64,000 bases of DNA from Orlajensenia flava. Lineage in GTDB: Bacteria > Actinomycetota > Actinomycetes > Actinomycetales > Microbacteriaceae. Both the position numbers and the translations under genes were made by a program. Each line of letters begins with the position of its first letter. The stretch's first letter is position 1. The notes under the pieces are model-generated. The model was given only the letters and a program-made list of their open reading frames with translations. It was not told the DNA's origin and did not search any database. Of this stretch, positions 34,380-42,222 are shown piece by piece. Location: contig NZ_SSSN01000011.1 in the NCBI RefSeq assembly GCF_004801905.1, forward strand, positions 47,758 to 111,757, read 5' to 3'.

Positions 34380-34798
34380 TGCCGGTCGTCATCGCCGATC
34401 TCTCCGATCGCCCCATCGACGTGGCGGAGCACCTCGCGGCGGTCGAGCATCCGTCCGCCGGCGCCGTCGCGAGCTTCATCGGCCGGGTGCGCGACCACGA
34501 TCCCGGCGCAGACGGCGAGGTCGTCGCCCTCGATTACACCGCCCATCCGGATGCCATCGTCGCTCTCGGCGCCATCGCCGAGCGATTTGACGGCGACGGG
34601 GTGCGCATCGCCGTCAGCCACCGCATCGGCCACCTCGAGGTGGGCGGCGTCGCGCTCGTCGCGTGCGTGTCGACAGCTCACCGGGCCGAGGCGTTCGACG
34701 TCTGCCGCGCGCTGGTGGAGGCCGTCAAGGCCGAGCTGCCGGTCTGGAAGCGACAGCTCGAACGCGACGGATCGCACAGCTGGGTGGGTATCGCATGA
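34379..34798 (+). CDS. moaE: Molybdopterin synthase catalytic subunit MoaE
   Basis: MoaE converts cyclic pyranopterin monophosphate to molybdopterin using sulfur from the MoaD thiocarboxylate. The 139-residue protein shows ASFIGRVRDHD near the start, RIGHLEVGGVALVACVSTAHR and the C-terminal KAELPVWKRQ, whose lysines belong to the active site. Its partner moaD lies 1.4 kb away on the other strand. It overlaps moaA by 4 bases. Confidence 0.9.
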   Translation: MPVVIADLSDRPIDVAEHLAAVEHPSAGAVASFIGRVRDHDPGADGEVVALDYTAHPDAIVALGAIAERFDGDGVRIAVSHRIGHLEVGGVALVACVSTAHRAEAFDVCRALVEAVKAELPVWKRQLERDGSHSWVGIA

Positions 34799-35796
34799 GG
34801 GGCGAGCCGCTCGTCGACGCCTTCGGCCGCGTGCACCGCGACCTCCGCATCTCACTGACCGACCGGTGCTCGTTGCGCTGCACGTACTGCATGCCCGCGG
34901 AGGGCGTTCCCTGGCTCGCGAAGGACAACATCCTCACGAGCGCCGAGATCGAGCGGGTGGCGCGGGTGGCCGCATCCGTGGGCATCGTCGAGGTCCGCCT
35001 CACGGGAGGAGAGCCGCTGCTGCGGCGCGACGTCGTCGACCTGGTCGGGCGCCTCGCCCGCATCGAGGGCGAGCAGGGACCGCTCGAGATCTCCATGACC
35101 ACCAACGGGCTGCGGATGCCGGAACTGGCCGCGCCCCTCGCCGCAGCGGGCCTCACCCGCGTCAACATCAGCCTCGACACCCTGCGGCCCGACCGCTTCC
35201 TCGAACTCACGCGCCGTGACCGCCTCGACGACGTGCTCGCGGGAATCGCGGCCTCGCGCGCTGCGGGGTTCGACCCCATCAAGATCAACGCGGTCGCCAT
35301 GCGCGGCACCAACGAGGACGAGATCGTCGACCTCGTGCGCTTCGCCGTCGACAACGACGCCCAGATGCGGTTCATCGAGCAGATGCCGCTCGATGCCGGA
35401 CACGTCTGGTCGCGCGTGCAGATGGTGCGCGGCGAGGAGATCCTCGACCGGCTGCGCGAGGTGTTCGACCTCACCCCGGTGGGTGAGCGCGGCGCTGCCC
35501 CGGCCGAGATCTGGGCGATCGACGGCGGACCGGCGACGGTGGGCGTGATCGCATCCGTCACCGCTCCGTTCTGCGGTGCCTGCGATCGCGTGCGTCTCAC
35601 GGCCGACGGCCAGTTGCGCAACTGCCTGTTCGCGCGCGAGGAGTCCGACCTGCTCGCCTTGCTGCGCGGGGGAGCCGACGACGACGCCATCGAGGCGATG
35701 CTGCGGCTGTGCATCACGGGCAAGCGCGCCGGGCACGGCATCGACGACGAGGGCTTCCTGCAGCCCGACCGGCCGATGAGCGCCATCGGCGGCTGA
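34795..35796 (+). CDS. moaA: GTP 3',8-cyclase MoaA
   Basis: This radical SAM enzyme performs the first step of molybdopterin synthesis on GTP. The N-terminal cluster motif CSLRCTYC lies at residues about 24-31, LTGGEPLLRRD binds S-adenosylmethionine, and the C-terminal cluster motif CGACDRVRLTADGQLRNC binds GTP. The protein ends in GG, as family members must. It is 333 residues, the usual length. I chose the ATG at 34795, since it overlaps the moaE stop. Confidence 0.92.
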   Translation: MRGEPLVDAFGRVHRDLRISLTDRCSLRCTYCMPAEGVPWLAKDNILTSAEIERVARVAASVGIVEVRLTGGEPLLRRDVVDLVGRLARIEGEQGPLEISMTTNGLRMPELAAPLAAAGLTRVNISLDTLRPDRFLELTRRDRLDDVLAGIAASRAAGFDPIKINAVAMRGTNEDEIVDLVRFAVDNDAQMRFIEQMPLDAGHVWSRVQMVRGEEILDRLREVFDLTPVGERGAAPAEIWAIDGGPATVGVIASVTAPFCGACDRVRLTADGQLRNCLFAREESDLLALLRGGADDDAIEAMLRLCITGKRAGHGIDDEGFLQPDRPMSAIGG

Positions 35797-35838
35797 CGCT
35801 CGGCGGTGCTTCGATCGTTCGCCGCTATTGGTCGTAGG

Positions 35839-35893
35839 GCGCGGTCCGCCGTTCTGGCGCTGTCGGGCGTCCGGCGCGGTCTGTCGTTCTGCG
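35839..35893. repeat. Degenerate direct repeat, 35-base period
   Basis: GCGCGGTCCGCCGTTCTGGCG (split here as GCGCGGTC + CGCCGTTCTG) at 35839 recurs as GCGCGGTCTGTCGTTCTGCG at 35874. The 361-base gap between the moaA and moaD stops holds only repeats and no gene. Confidence 0.5.
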
Positions 35894-35894
35894 T

Positions 35895-35920
35895 TGACCT
35901 CCATCGCTGACCTCCATCGA
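35895..35920. repeat. 13-base tandem duplication
   Basis: TGACCTCCATCGC and TGACCTCCATCGA stand side by side. Confidence 0.65.
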
Positions 35921-35934
35921 CGCCGGCCGTCGTG

Positions 35935-35968
35935 GATTCTGTCCGTCGTGAGATTCTGTCCGTCGTTC
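35935..35968. repeat. 17-base tandem duplication entering a hairpin arm
   Basis: GATTCTGTCCGTCGTGA (35935-35951) is followed by GATTCTGTCCGTCGTTC (35952-35968). The second unit ends inside the left arm of the hairpin at 35964. Confidence 0.7.
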
Positions 35969-36029
35969 ACAGGATGAGAGGCGACCGGCCCGCCGTGGGG
36001 GGCCTCGCTCGCCTCTCGTCCTGTAAACG
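35964..36029. repeat. Hairpin element, family copy A
   Basis: Twenty-one-base arms at 35964-35984 and 36009-36029 pair with two differences. The left arm begins CGTTCACAGGATGAGAG and the right arm ends GTCCTGTAAACG. The 24-base loop contains GTGGGGGGCC. The same arms and a similar loop recur at 54852-54919. It sits between the convergent moa operons and could serve as a bidirectional terminator. Confidence 0.75.
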
Positions 36030-36131
36030 GCGAGGCGGCGGCGGCGTAAACGGCGAGGCGGCGTGAACCGCGAGGCGGCGGGGGGGCGTGAACGGCGAGG
36101 CGGCGGCGTGAACCGTGAGGTGGCGGTGGCG
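36023..36131. repeat. Tandem array, five units of about 17-25 bases
   Basis: Units start GTAAACGGCGAGGCGGC at 36023 and 36046, then GTGAAC at 36063, 36088 and 36108, each followed by a GCGAGGCGGC-like run. The first unit lies within the right arm of the hairpin, so the array appears to be an expansion of the hairpin's end. It is not coding. Confidence 0.7.
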
Positions 36132-36157
36132 CCGAACAACGAGCCGAGTCGGCGCAC

Positions 36158-36397
36158 TCAACCGCCGGCGAACGGCGGGAGCACGTCGAGGGTGTCGGCA
36201 TCCGTCAGCGGCGTTGTCAGATCGTCGACTCGTTGGCCGCGCAGCACGAGTGAGCAGCGCGCGATGACGCGTTCGAGGGCGGCGCCGTGAGCGGAGGTCA
36301 CCGCGTCGAGCAGCGCGCCCACGGATGTGGCGTCGACGACCTCCTCGTCGGCTCCGGCGGCCTCGGCGGCAGCGGCGAAGTAGCGCACCGTGGCCAT
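36158..36397 (-). CDS. moaD: MoaD/ThiS-family sulfur carrier
   Basis: This 79-residue ubiquitin-fold protein starts VRYFAAAAEAAG and ends PPFAGG; the terminal GG is adenylated by MoeB and then carries the sulfur used by MoaE. It is the last gene of the minus-strand operon, overlapping the DUF6457 gene by one base. Standard length for MoaD. Confidence 0.9.
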   Translation of the reverse strand: MATVRYFAAAAEAAGADEEVVDATSVGALLDAVTSAHGAALERVIARCSLVLRGQRVDDLTTPLTDADTLDVLPPFAGG

Positions 36398-36669
36398 CAG
36401 TGCTCCGCCCAGTCGGCGGCCAGGGCGACGGTGGTGCGGATGGCCGCGTCGACGGATGCCGCGTCACCGCCGGTCTTCCCTGCCGCGAGGCCGGCGAGGA
36501 AGGCGCTCAGCGGTGCCGCCGGACGGGCGACGCCATGGGCGACGTCGCGTGCGAGGTCGAGCACGAGGGCGGTGCGGATGTCGGCCGGCTCGAGGTGGAG
36601 GGCGTCGGCGAGTGCCGCCGACCATTCATCGAGCGCCTCCGGAGGCAGCGGGTCTCGGTCGGCGGTCAT
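36397..36669 (-). CDS. DUF6457 protein of the molybdopterin operon
   Basis: This 90-residue helical protein (LPPEALDEWSAALADALH, RTALVLDLARDVAHGVARPAAPLSAFLAGLAAG) matches the DUF6457 family. Its ATG overlaps the mobA stop by 4 bases and its stop overlaps the moaD start, so it is made together with them. Members are regularly found beside or fused to MobA in actinobacteria, so a part in cofactor maturation is likely, but the step is unknown. Confidence 0.75.
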   Translation of the reverse strand: MTADRDPLPPEALDEWSAALADALHLEPADIRTALVLDLARDVAHGVARPAAPLSAFLAGLAAGKTGGDAASVDAAIRTTVALAADWAEH

Positions 36670-37286
36670 GGCGTTCCCTTCGCTCGAGCGCACTCGACGT
36701 CGCTCCAGGTGTCGATATCGGCGGCGACGCCGTCGGGGTCGTCCACCCTCTCCAGTGTGAGGGGCGCCAGCAGCCGGCGCACCGAGAGTCCCCGTGTCTC
36801 GCCACGCTCGATGTCGCCGCTCGTGTCGGCGACCACGGCGACGGCGGCCCCGAGGGGCGCGCGACGGTAGACGCCGCACAACCACTGCTCGCGTCCATCG
36901 GCGTCGATGAGATGGGCGCCGTCGCCGGCACCCGACCAACCCGTCAGCAGCAGACGGACGGCATCCTCGGCCCGAGGCATGTCGGCGGCGAGCACCAGCA
37001 CGAGGTCGGCTCCTGCGGCATCATCCGTCGCGGGGTCGAGCGCGGCCAGACCCGCTGCGATGGCGGCGACCGGTCCACCGAACGGCGGATCCTCCCGCGC
37101 GCGTCGAACGGATGCCGGAAGAGCGCGATCCGGCCCCACCACCACCCGGGTGCGGGCGTCGGCGGCATCCGTAGCCCGCAGCGCGATCGCGAGCAGGCTC
37201 GACCCCTCGATCGACAGCTCGGCCTTGTCGAACCCGTCGAGCCGGGTGGCCCGGCCGCCAGCGAGGATCAGCGCGTCGAGCGCCAC
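36666..37286 (-). CDS. mobA: Molybdenum cofactor guanylyltransferase MobA-like protein
   Basis: This 206-residue nucleotidyltransferase starts DALILAGGRATRLDGFDKAEL, the nucleotide-binding signature of MobA/GlmU-type enzymes. PPFGGPVAAIAAGLAAL and LVLAADMPR follow. It would attach GMP (or CMP) to molybdopterin. The sulfite-oxidase-fold enzyme in this window would not need that dinucleotide form, which suggests other Mo enzymes elsewhere. GTG start, one base after the moaC stop. Confidence 0.85.
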   Translation of the reverse strand: MALDALILAGGRATRLDGFDKAELSIEGSSLLAIALRATDAADARTRVVVGPDRALPASVRRAREDPPFGGPVAAIAAGLAALDPATDDAAGADLVLVLAADMPRAEDAVRLLLTGWSGAGDGAHLIDADGREQWLCGVYRRAPLGAAVAVVADTSGDIERGETRGLSVRRLLAPLTLERVDDPDGVAADIDTWSDVECARAKGTP

Positions 37287-37287
37287 G

Positions 37288-37764
37288 TCACGCCCGCAAC
37301 CAGTCGCCGGACTTCCCGCCCGACTTCGCGACGAGCCGGATGTCGGTGATCGTGACCGCCTTGTCGATGCCCTTGACCATGTCCACGATCGCGAGCGCGG
37401 CCACCGAGACAGCCGTGAAGGCCTCCATCTCGACGCCGGTCCGGTCGGCGGTGCGCACCGTGGCGCTCACGTCGATGCCCTCATCGCGCACGGCCAGGTC
37501 GACGGATGCCCCGTGCACACCGATCACGTGCGCGAGGGGAATCAACTCGGCGGTCCGCTTGGCGGCTTGGATGCCCGCGATGCGCGCGACGGCGAGCACG
37601 TCGCCCTTCGGCGCGGAGCCGCTCCGGAGGGCCGCGATGACCTCGGGGGAGCAGCGCACGAACCCGGTGGCGGTCGCGCTGCGCACGGTCGGAAGCTTGA
37701 GGGTGACGTCGACCATGCGCGCCTGACCGGCGTCGTCGAGGTGCGTGAAGGGCTGCTCCATCAC
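37288..37764 (-). CDS. moaC: Cyclic pyranopterin monophosphate synthase MoaC
   Basis: MoaC converts the MoaA product to cyclic pyranopterin monophosphate. The 158-residue protein contains ARMVDVTLK, AAKRTAELIPLAHV, VEMEAFTAVSVAALAIVDMVK and GGKSGDW, all hallmarks of the family including catalytic Lys and Asp residues. The GTG at 37764 overlaps the moeA stop; an ATG follows directly and could be used instead. Confidence 0.92.
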   Translation of the reverse strand: MMEQPFTHLDDAGQARMVDVTLKLPTVRSATATGFVRCSPEVIAALRSGSAPKGDVLAVARIAGIQAAKRTAELIPLAHVIGVHGASVDLAVRDEGIDVSATVRTADRTGVEMEAFTAVSVAALAIVDMVKGIDKAVTITDIRLVAKSGGKSGDWLRA

Positions 37765-38993
37765 ACCAGCATGACAGGCAGCACGTCGCCGGGGCGCACC
37801 TCGTCGACGTCCGCCGCGACCACCGCGTAGCCGTGCGCGCGGGCGAGGCCACCGGCCAGGTGCGAGCCCGAGCCGCCGCGGGTGGCCGGCGATATGCTCA
37901 GCGCGCCATCCGTGTGATCGACCGCGACGGGCATGTACTGGCGACGACCGGGCGGCGTCCGCCAGCCCATGGCCACGATCGCGTTCTGCTCCGGGCGGAT
38001 GACCCCGGTGCGACCGAGCATGCGCAGCAGCGCCGGCCGCACGAACACCTCGAACGACACGGCCACACTCACGGGGTTGCCGGGCAGGCCGAAGACGGGG
38101 GTGCCACCCGCGAGCACCCCGAACGCCTGCGGCTTGCCGGGCTGCATCGCGACGGAGACGGTGTCGACCGTTCCCGCCAGCACTTCCTTCACGACGTCGT
38201 ACGCTCCGACGCTCACCCCACCCGAGAGCACGACGAGGTCTGCGATGTGCTCGGCGCGACCGAGAGCGGCACGGAGAGCGTCTGCGTCGTCCGGCACGGT
38301 CTCGACGCTCGCCACCCGCGCATCCGTCTCGGCCACGAGGCCCGCCAGCAGCACACTGTTCGACTCGGGGATCTGGCCGCGTTCGAGCGGGTGCCCGGGC
38401 GCGACGAGTTCGGTTCCAGTGGAGATGATCGCCACGCGCGGCGCTCGACGGACGACGAGCTCCGTGATGCCGGCCGCGGCCGCGGCGGCGAGGTGGCGCG
38501 CGGTCAGGCGTTCGCCGGCCGACAGCACGGTGTCCCCGGCAGCGAGATCCGCCGCGGCCCGACGCACATGGGCTCCGGGAAGGGGCGCGTCGAGCACGAC
38601 GACCTCGGGGGAGTCGCTCCAGCCGCCTCCGACGGTCTGCTCGACCGGAACGATGGTGTCGGCATCCGTGGGCAGCGGCGCCCCGGTCATGATGCGGGCG
38701 GCCTCGCCCGGCGCGAGTGGCGGATCCTCCGGGGAGCCGGCGGGGATGTCGGCGACCACCCGGAGCGTCACGGGCGAGCTCGTCGATGCCGTCGCCACAT
38801 CGACTCCGCGAACCGCGTAGCCGTCCATCCCGGAGTTGTCGAACACGGGGATGTCGTGGCGACCGGCGGCGTCCTCGGCGAGCGTCGCGCCCAGGGCTTC
38901 GGCCAGCGGCAGGGTCTGCGACGGGAGGGGAGCGACGGTGTCGAGGACATGCGCCAGGTGCTCCTCGACTGTGATCATGGCAGGCGCGGTCAC
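37761..38993 (-). CDS. moeA: Molybdopterin molybdenumtransferase MoeA
   Basis: MoeA inserts molybdenum into adenylated molybdopterin. The 410-residue protein has domain I with DIPVFDNSGMDGYAV, the MoCF domain with ISTGTELV, VVLSGGVSVGAYD and GTPVFGLPGNPVSVAVSFE, and a C-terminal beta-barrel. I chose the GTG at 38993 because it overlaps the moeB stop by 4 bases and GGGGAC lies upstream; the ATG at 38978 has no ribosome site. It is the second gene of the minus-strand operon. Confidence 0.92.
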   Translation of the reverse strand: MTAPAMITVEEHLAHVLDTVAPLPSQTLPLAEALGATLAEDAAGRHDIPVFDNSGMDGYAVRGVDVATASTSSPVTLRVVADIPAGSPEDPPLAPGEAARIMTGAPLPTDADTIVPVEQTVGGGWSDSPEVVVLDAPLPGAHVRRAAADLAAGDTVLSAGERLTARHLAAAAAAGITELVVRRAPRVAIISTGTELVAPGHPLERGQIPESNSVLLAGLVAETDARVASVETVPDDADALRAALGRAEHIADLVVLSGGVSVGAYDVVKEVLAGTVDTVSVAMQPGKPQAFGVLAGGTPVFGLPGNPVSVAVSFEVFVRPALLRMLGRTGVIRPEQNAIVAMGWRTPPGRRQYMPVAVDHTDGALSISPATRGGSGSHLAGGLARAHGYAVVAADVDEVRPGDVLPVMLV

Positions 38994-40105
38994 GACCGTT
39001 GTCCCCACGCGGTGATGCCGCCGCGGAGCACGGTCACGTCGGCTCCGGCGGCCGAAAGGACGGCCGCAGCGCGTTCGGCACGCGCTTCGACGAGGCAGTG
39101 CACGATGACGGGCAGAGCGATGTCGATCGTCGACGGGTCGCGCAGGACCTCGCCGAGCGGATGGAGCACGGAACCCGGGATGGCGCGCTCGGCGTGCTCG
39201 GAGGGTTCGCGAACGTCGAGCAGCAGGAAGGAGTCCTCGCCGCGGTCGCGAGCCGCCAACCGCGCGGCGAGCGCATCCGTGTCGATGTGCGCACTCGTCG
39301 ATGCTGGCGCCTCCGCCCGTGGTCGCCCCGCACCGACCGGTGACGCGGTGAGCGCGACCTCTCGGGTCCGGGCGCTGAGGGCGTCGATCACGAGCACGCG
39401 GCCGAGCAGGCTCTCGCCGACGCCCGTGATGAGCTTGACGGCCTCCGCGGCCATGATCGACCCCGCCTGGCCGCAGAGGGCGCCGAGCACTCCGGCCTCG
39501 CTGCACGACGGGACCTCGCCGGGCGCAGGGGGAACAGGAAAGAGGTCGCGCAGGCGTACGCCGACGCCGACGGGCGGATGCGCCCAGAACACCGAGACCT
39601 GGGCATCGAAGCGCAGCACCGCTCCCCAGATGAGGGGGATGCCGAGAGCCGCACAGACGTCGTCGGCGGCGTAGCGGGTGTCGAAGTTGTCGCTGCCGTC
39701 GATGACGAGGTCGTACCCGGCGGCGATGCTCTCACCGTTGACGACGTCGAAGCGGACGGGGTGCGTCTGCACCGAGACGTGGGGATGCAGCCCCGCGAGC
39801 GTCGACGCGGCGCTGTCGACCTTGAGCGCGCCGACATCCGCCATCGCGTGGATCACCTGACGCTGCAGGTTGCTCGGCTCCACCCGGTCGTCGTCGACGA
39901 TGCCGATGGTTCCGACCCCGGCTGCCGCGAGGTAGAGCAGCACGGGCGAGCCGATGCCGCCGGCTCCGATCACGAGGACGCGGGCGGCCGCGAGCCGGCG
40001 CTGGCCGGCCTCACCGAGCTCGGAGAGCATCCATTGCCGAGACGTGCGACGCACCTCGTCTGGCGTCAGTTCCGGGCCGACGTCCACGAGCGGAGGAAGG
40101 GGCAT
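38990..40105 (-). CDS. moeB: MoeB/ThiF-type adenylyltransferase with rhodanese domain
   Basis: This 371-residue protein activates the C-terminus of MoaD (or ThiS) with AMP and can supply sulfur. Residues about 25-260 form the E1-like domain: GAGGIGSPVLLYLAAAG binds ATP, DDDRVEPSNLQRQVIH follows, and PSCSEAGVLG lies near the active site. Residues about 275-370 are a rhodanese domain with LLLDVREPSEHA and the cysteine of VHCLVEARAE. The loop after that cysteine differs from classical rhodaneses. It heads the minus-strand operon from a leaderless start. Confidence 0.88.
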   Translation of the reverse strand: MPLPPLVDVGPELTPDEVRRTSRQWMLSELGEAGQRRLAAARVLVIGAGGIGSPVLLYLAAAGVGTIGIVDDDRVEPSNLQRQVIHAMADVGALKVDSAASTLAGLHPHVSVQTHPVRFDVVNGESIAAGYDLVIDGSDNFDTRYAADDVCAALGIPLIWGAVLRFDAQVSVFWAHPPVGVGVRLRDLFPVPPAPGEVPSCSEAGVLGALCGQAGSIMAAEAVKLITGVGESLLGRVLVIDALSARTREVALTASPVGAGRPRAEAPASTSAHIDTDALAARLAARDRGEDSFLLLDVREPSEHAERAIPGSVLHPLGEVLRDPSTIDIALPVIVHCLVEARAERAAAVLSAAGADVTVLRGGITAWGQRS

Positions 40106-40111
40106 GCGACC

Positions 40112-40117
40112 AAACTA
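40112..40117 (-). promoter_or_regulatory. -10 box giving a leaderless transcript (moeB operon)
   Basis: On the minus strand TAGTTT ends six bases before the ATG at 40105. Confidence 0.5.
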
Positions 40118-40226
40118 ACCGCTCCTCGTGGGCAATCGAGCGCGGGCACCAATCCGTTCGGGCGAGGGGAGCGAACACCTCACAACGGGCGAGAGCCCAA
40201 ACCATCATCCAGATAAGGATCACATC

Positions 40227-40922
40227 ATGCGCAAGTTCTCCACAGCCAGCATCAGCCTCGCGGCAGCGGGACTCCTCGTCGTCGGCATTGCCGGCGTCGG
40301 AGCATCCGCCGCCAACGCCGACACCGCGACCAACGCGGCACCGGCACACGTCGCCACCGCGACGTCGACCAAGATCCCCGGCCCTCTCGCGGCCGTCCCC
40401 GAGGTCTTCGGTGGCAACACCGGCGTCGCTCTGGACAGCGGATTCACGGACGCGCTGACCACGCTCGGCCTGACCCCCTCGACCTACGGCACCGCCACCC
40501 TCACCGACGGATCGCTGCACTTCCCGATCACCGGTGGAAGCGTCGCCTACTGGGACCCGAAGGCCAAGTACCGTCCCTACGTTCAGGGCATCCTCGAGCA
40601 CGACGGATCGGGCCTGAACCTGACCGCCGGCGACACCACCGTCACGCTGAGCAACTTCACCGTCAACCCGGGCAACTCCAAGCTCTACGGTGACGTCTCG
40701 GTCAACGGCCAGGTCGCTGCCACGCAGGCGTACATCTTCGAACTGCACGGCAAGACCCTCAAGCCCCTGTCGATGGACGGAAACAACGCCATCCTCACCG
40801 GCACCACCGTGCACATCTCGGCTGACGCCGCCGGTCTGCTGAACCAGACCTTCAAGACCGATGCGGTCAAGGAAGGCCTCCTCGTGGGCGTTGCCACCAT
40901 CACCGCCCAGGTCGCCAAGTAA
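40227..40922 (+). CDS. Secreted protein of unknown function
   Basis: This 231-residue protein has a clear signal peptide (residues about 1-32, ending SAANA) and then an all-beta mature part. Segments such as LHFPITGGSVAYWD, YVQGILEHDGSGLNL, VTLSNFTVNPG and LYGDVSVNGQ look like repeated beta strands of an HtaA-like or other extracellular domain, but I cannot name the family. The ATG at 40227 has AAGGA upstream. It is a single-gene unit closed by a strong terminator. The mature protein has no Cys and no anchor, so it is probably free in the medium or wall. Confidence 0.7.
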   Translation: MRKFSTASISLAAAGLLVVGIAGVGASAANADTATNAAPAHVATATSTKIPGPLAAVPEVFGGNTGVALDSGFTDALTTLGLTPSTYGTATLTDGSLHFPITGGSVAYWDPKAKYRPYVQGILEHDGSGLNLTAGDTTVTLSNFTVNPGNSKLYGDVSVNGQVAATQAYIFELHGKTLKPLSMDGNNAILTGTTVHISADAAGLLNQTFKTDAVKEGLLVGVATITAQVAK

Positions 40923-40934
40923 CGACCGGACGAC

Positions 40935-40970
40935 AGGCCCGTCGCACCGAACCCGGTGCGGCGGGCCTTT
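40935..40970 (+). terminator. Rho-independent terminator of the secreted protein gene
   Basis: AGGCCCGTCGCACC pairs with GGTGCGGCGGGCCT around GAACCC, followed by TT. It lies 12 bases after the stop codon and is the clearest intrinsic terminator in the window. Confidence 0.8.
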
Positions 40971-41004
40971 CGCTGTCTCCGGCGCATCGCCGCAGATGCG
41001 GTGA

Positions 41005-41010
41005 TAGTCT
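41005..41010 (+). promoter_or_regulatory. -10 box giving a leaderless transcript (mod operon)
   Basis: TAGTCT ends seven bases before the ATG at 41018. It would drive the regulator and modABC. Confidence 0.5.
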
Positions 41011-41017
41011 CCGATCC

Positions 41018-41413
41018 ATGACGCAGTATCGGATCTCGGAGGCAGCCTCCCTGCTCGGAGTCAGCGACGACACCGTGCGCCGGTGGATCGAGGCCGAGAA
41101 CGTGCCCGTGGCGCTGGATGGCAGCGGCCGGCAGGTCGTCGCCGGCGACGTCCTCGCCGCTCACGCGGTCGCTCTGGCCAGTGCGCCGGATGACCCGAGC
41201 ACCGTCGGCCGCAGCGCCCGGAACCGTTTCGTGGGCATCGTGACGAACGTCATTACCGACACCGTCATGGCGCAGGTCGAGATCCAGGCCGGGCCGCATC
41301 GGGTCGTGTCGCTGCTATCCAGCGAGGCCGTCCGAGAACTCGACCTACAGATCGGCTCTCTCGCCGTCGCCGTCGTCAAAGCCACCAACGTGATTGTGGA
41401 GACCCCTCGATGA
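41018..41413 (+). CDS. Helix-turn-helix/TOBE molybdate-binding regulator
   Basis: This 131-residue protein joins an excisionase/MerR-like helix-turn-helix (YRISEAASLLGVSDDTVRRWIEAE) to a C-terminal TOBE/Mop domain (RNRFVGIVTNVITDTVMAQVEIQAG) that binds molybdate in ModE- and Mop-type proteins. It differs from Escherichia coli ModE, which has two Mop units and a winged helix. It is the first gene of the mod operon, overlapping modA by 4 bases, so it probably senses molybdate and regulates this operon. Confidence 0.8.
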   Translation: MTQYRISEAASLLGVSDDTVRRWIEAENVPVALDGSGRQVVAGDVLAAHAVALASAPDDPSTVGRSARNRFVGIVTNVITDTVMAQVEIQAGPHRVVSLLSSEAVRELDLQIGSLAVAVVKATNVIVETPR

Positions 41414-42222
41414 ATCGTCCTGCCCCTCGCGCCCGCCTCGTCGCAGCCGCCGTCGCCATGGCACTCGCCGCAGCCTTGGCCGGCTGCGCATCCGGAGGGA
41501 GCGCGTCGTCTCCGACACCGACGGCCAGCATCGCCCCCGCGCTCAAGGGCTCGCTCACGGTCTACGCCGCCGCGTCCCTCAAGCTCGCGTTCGACGAGCT
41601 CGCCACCGAGTTCGAGGCGCAGCATCCTGACGTCGACGTCAAGCCGGCCGTCTACGACGGCTCGAGCGTGCTGGCGACCCAGATCATCGCCGGTGCCCCC
41701 GCCGACGTGTTCGCCTCCGCCGACGAGAAGAACATGCAGAAGGTCGTCGATGCCGGCCTCGTCGACGGCACGCCGAAGGACTTCGCGACCAACACGCTGC
41801 GCATCGTCACGCCGCCGAGCAATCCTGGCGGCATCAAGACGCTCGCCGACCTCGCCAAGCCGGGGCTCAAGGTGGTGGTGTGTGCGCCCGAGGTTCCCTG
41901 CGGCGCCGCGTCGGCGACCCTGCTGAGCAACGCCAAGATCTCCGTCACGCCGGTCAGCCAGGAGCAGAACGTGACCGCCGTGCTCACCAAGGTCGAATCG
42001 GGTGAGGCGGATGCGGGCCTCGTCTACGTGACCGACGTCCAGGCCGCAGGCGATGCCGTCGCCTCCATCAAGCCCGACGGGGCTGACGCCGTGGTGAACA
42101 CCTACCCGATCGTCGCCCTCAAGAGCTCGACGAGCCCGGAGGTCGCGACGGCGTTCATCGCGTTCGTGGTCGGCGACCGGGGTCAGGCGGTGCTGAAGGC
42201 CGCGGGCTTCGAGGCGCCGTGA
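41410..42222 (+). CDS. modA: Molybdate ABC transporter substrate-binding lipoprotein ModA
   Basis: This 270-residue protein binds molybdate outside the cell. It has a lipoprotein signal with the anchor Cys at residue 26 (LAAALAGCASGG). The family signature LTVYAAASLKLAFDELA, then VYDGSSVLATQIIAGAPADVFASADEKNM and SGEADAGLVYVTDV, follow. It overlaps the regulator and modB genes by 4 bases each. Confidence 0.92.
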   Translation: MNRPAPRARLVAAAVAMALAAALAGCASGGSASSPTPTASIAPALKGSLTVYAAASLKLAFDELATEFEAQHPDVDVKPAVYDGSSVLATQIIAGAPADVFASADEKNMQKVVDAGLVDGTPKDFATNTLRIVTPPSNPGGIKTLADLAKPGLKVVVCAPEVPCGAASATLLSNAKISVTPVSQEQNVTAVLTKVESGEADAGLVYVTDVQAAGDAVASIKPDGADAVVNTYPIVALKSSTSPEVATAFIAFVVGDRGQAVLKAAGFEAP

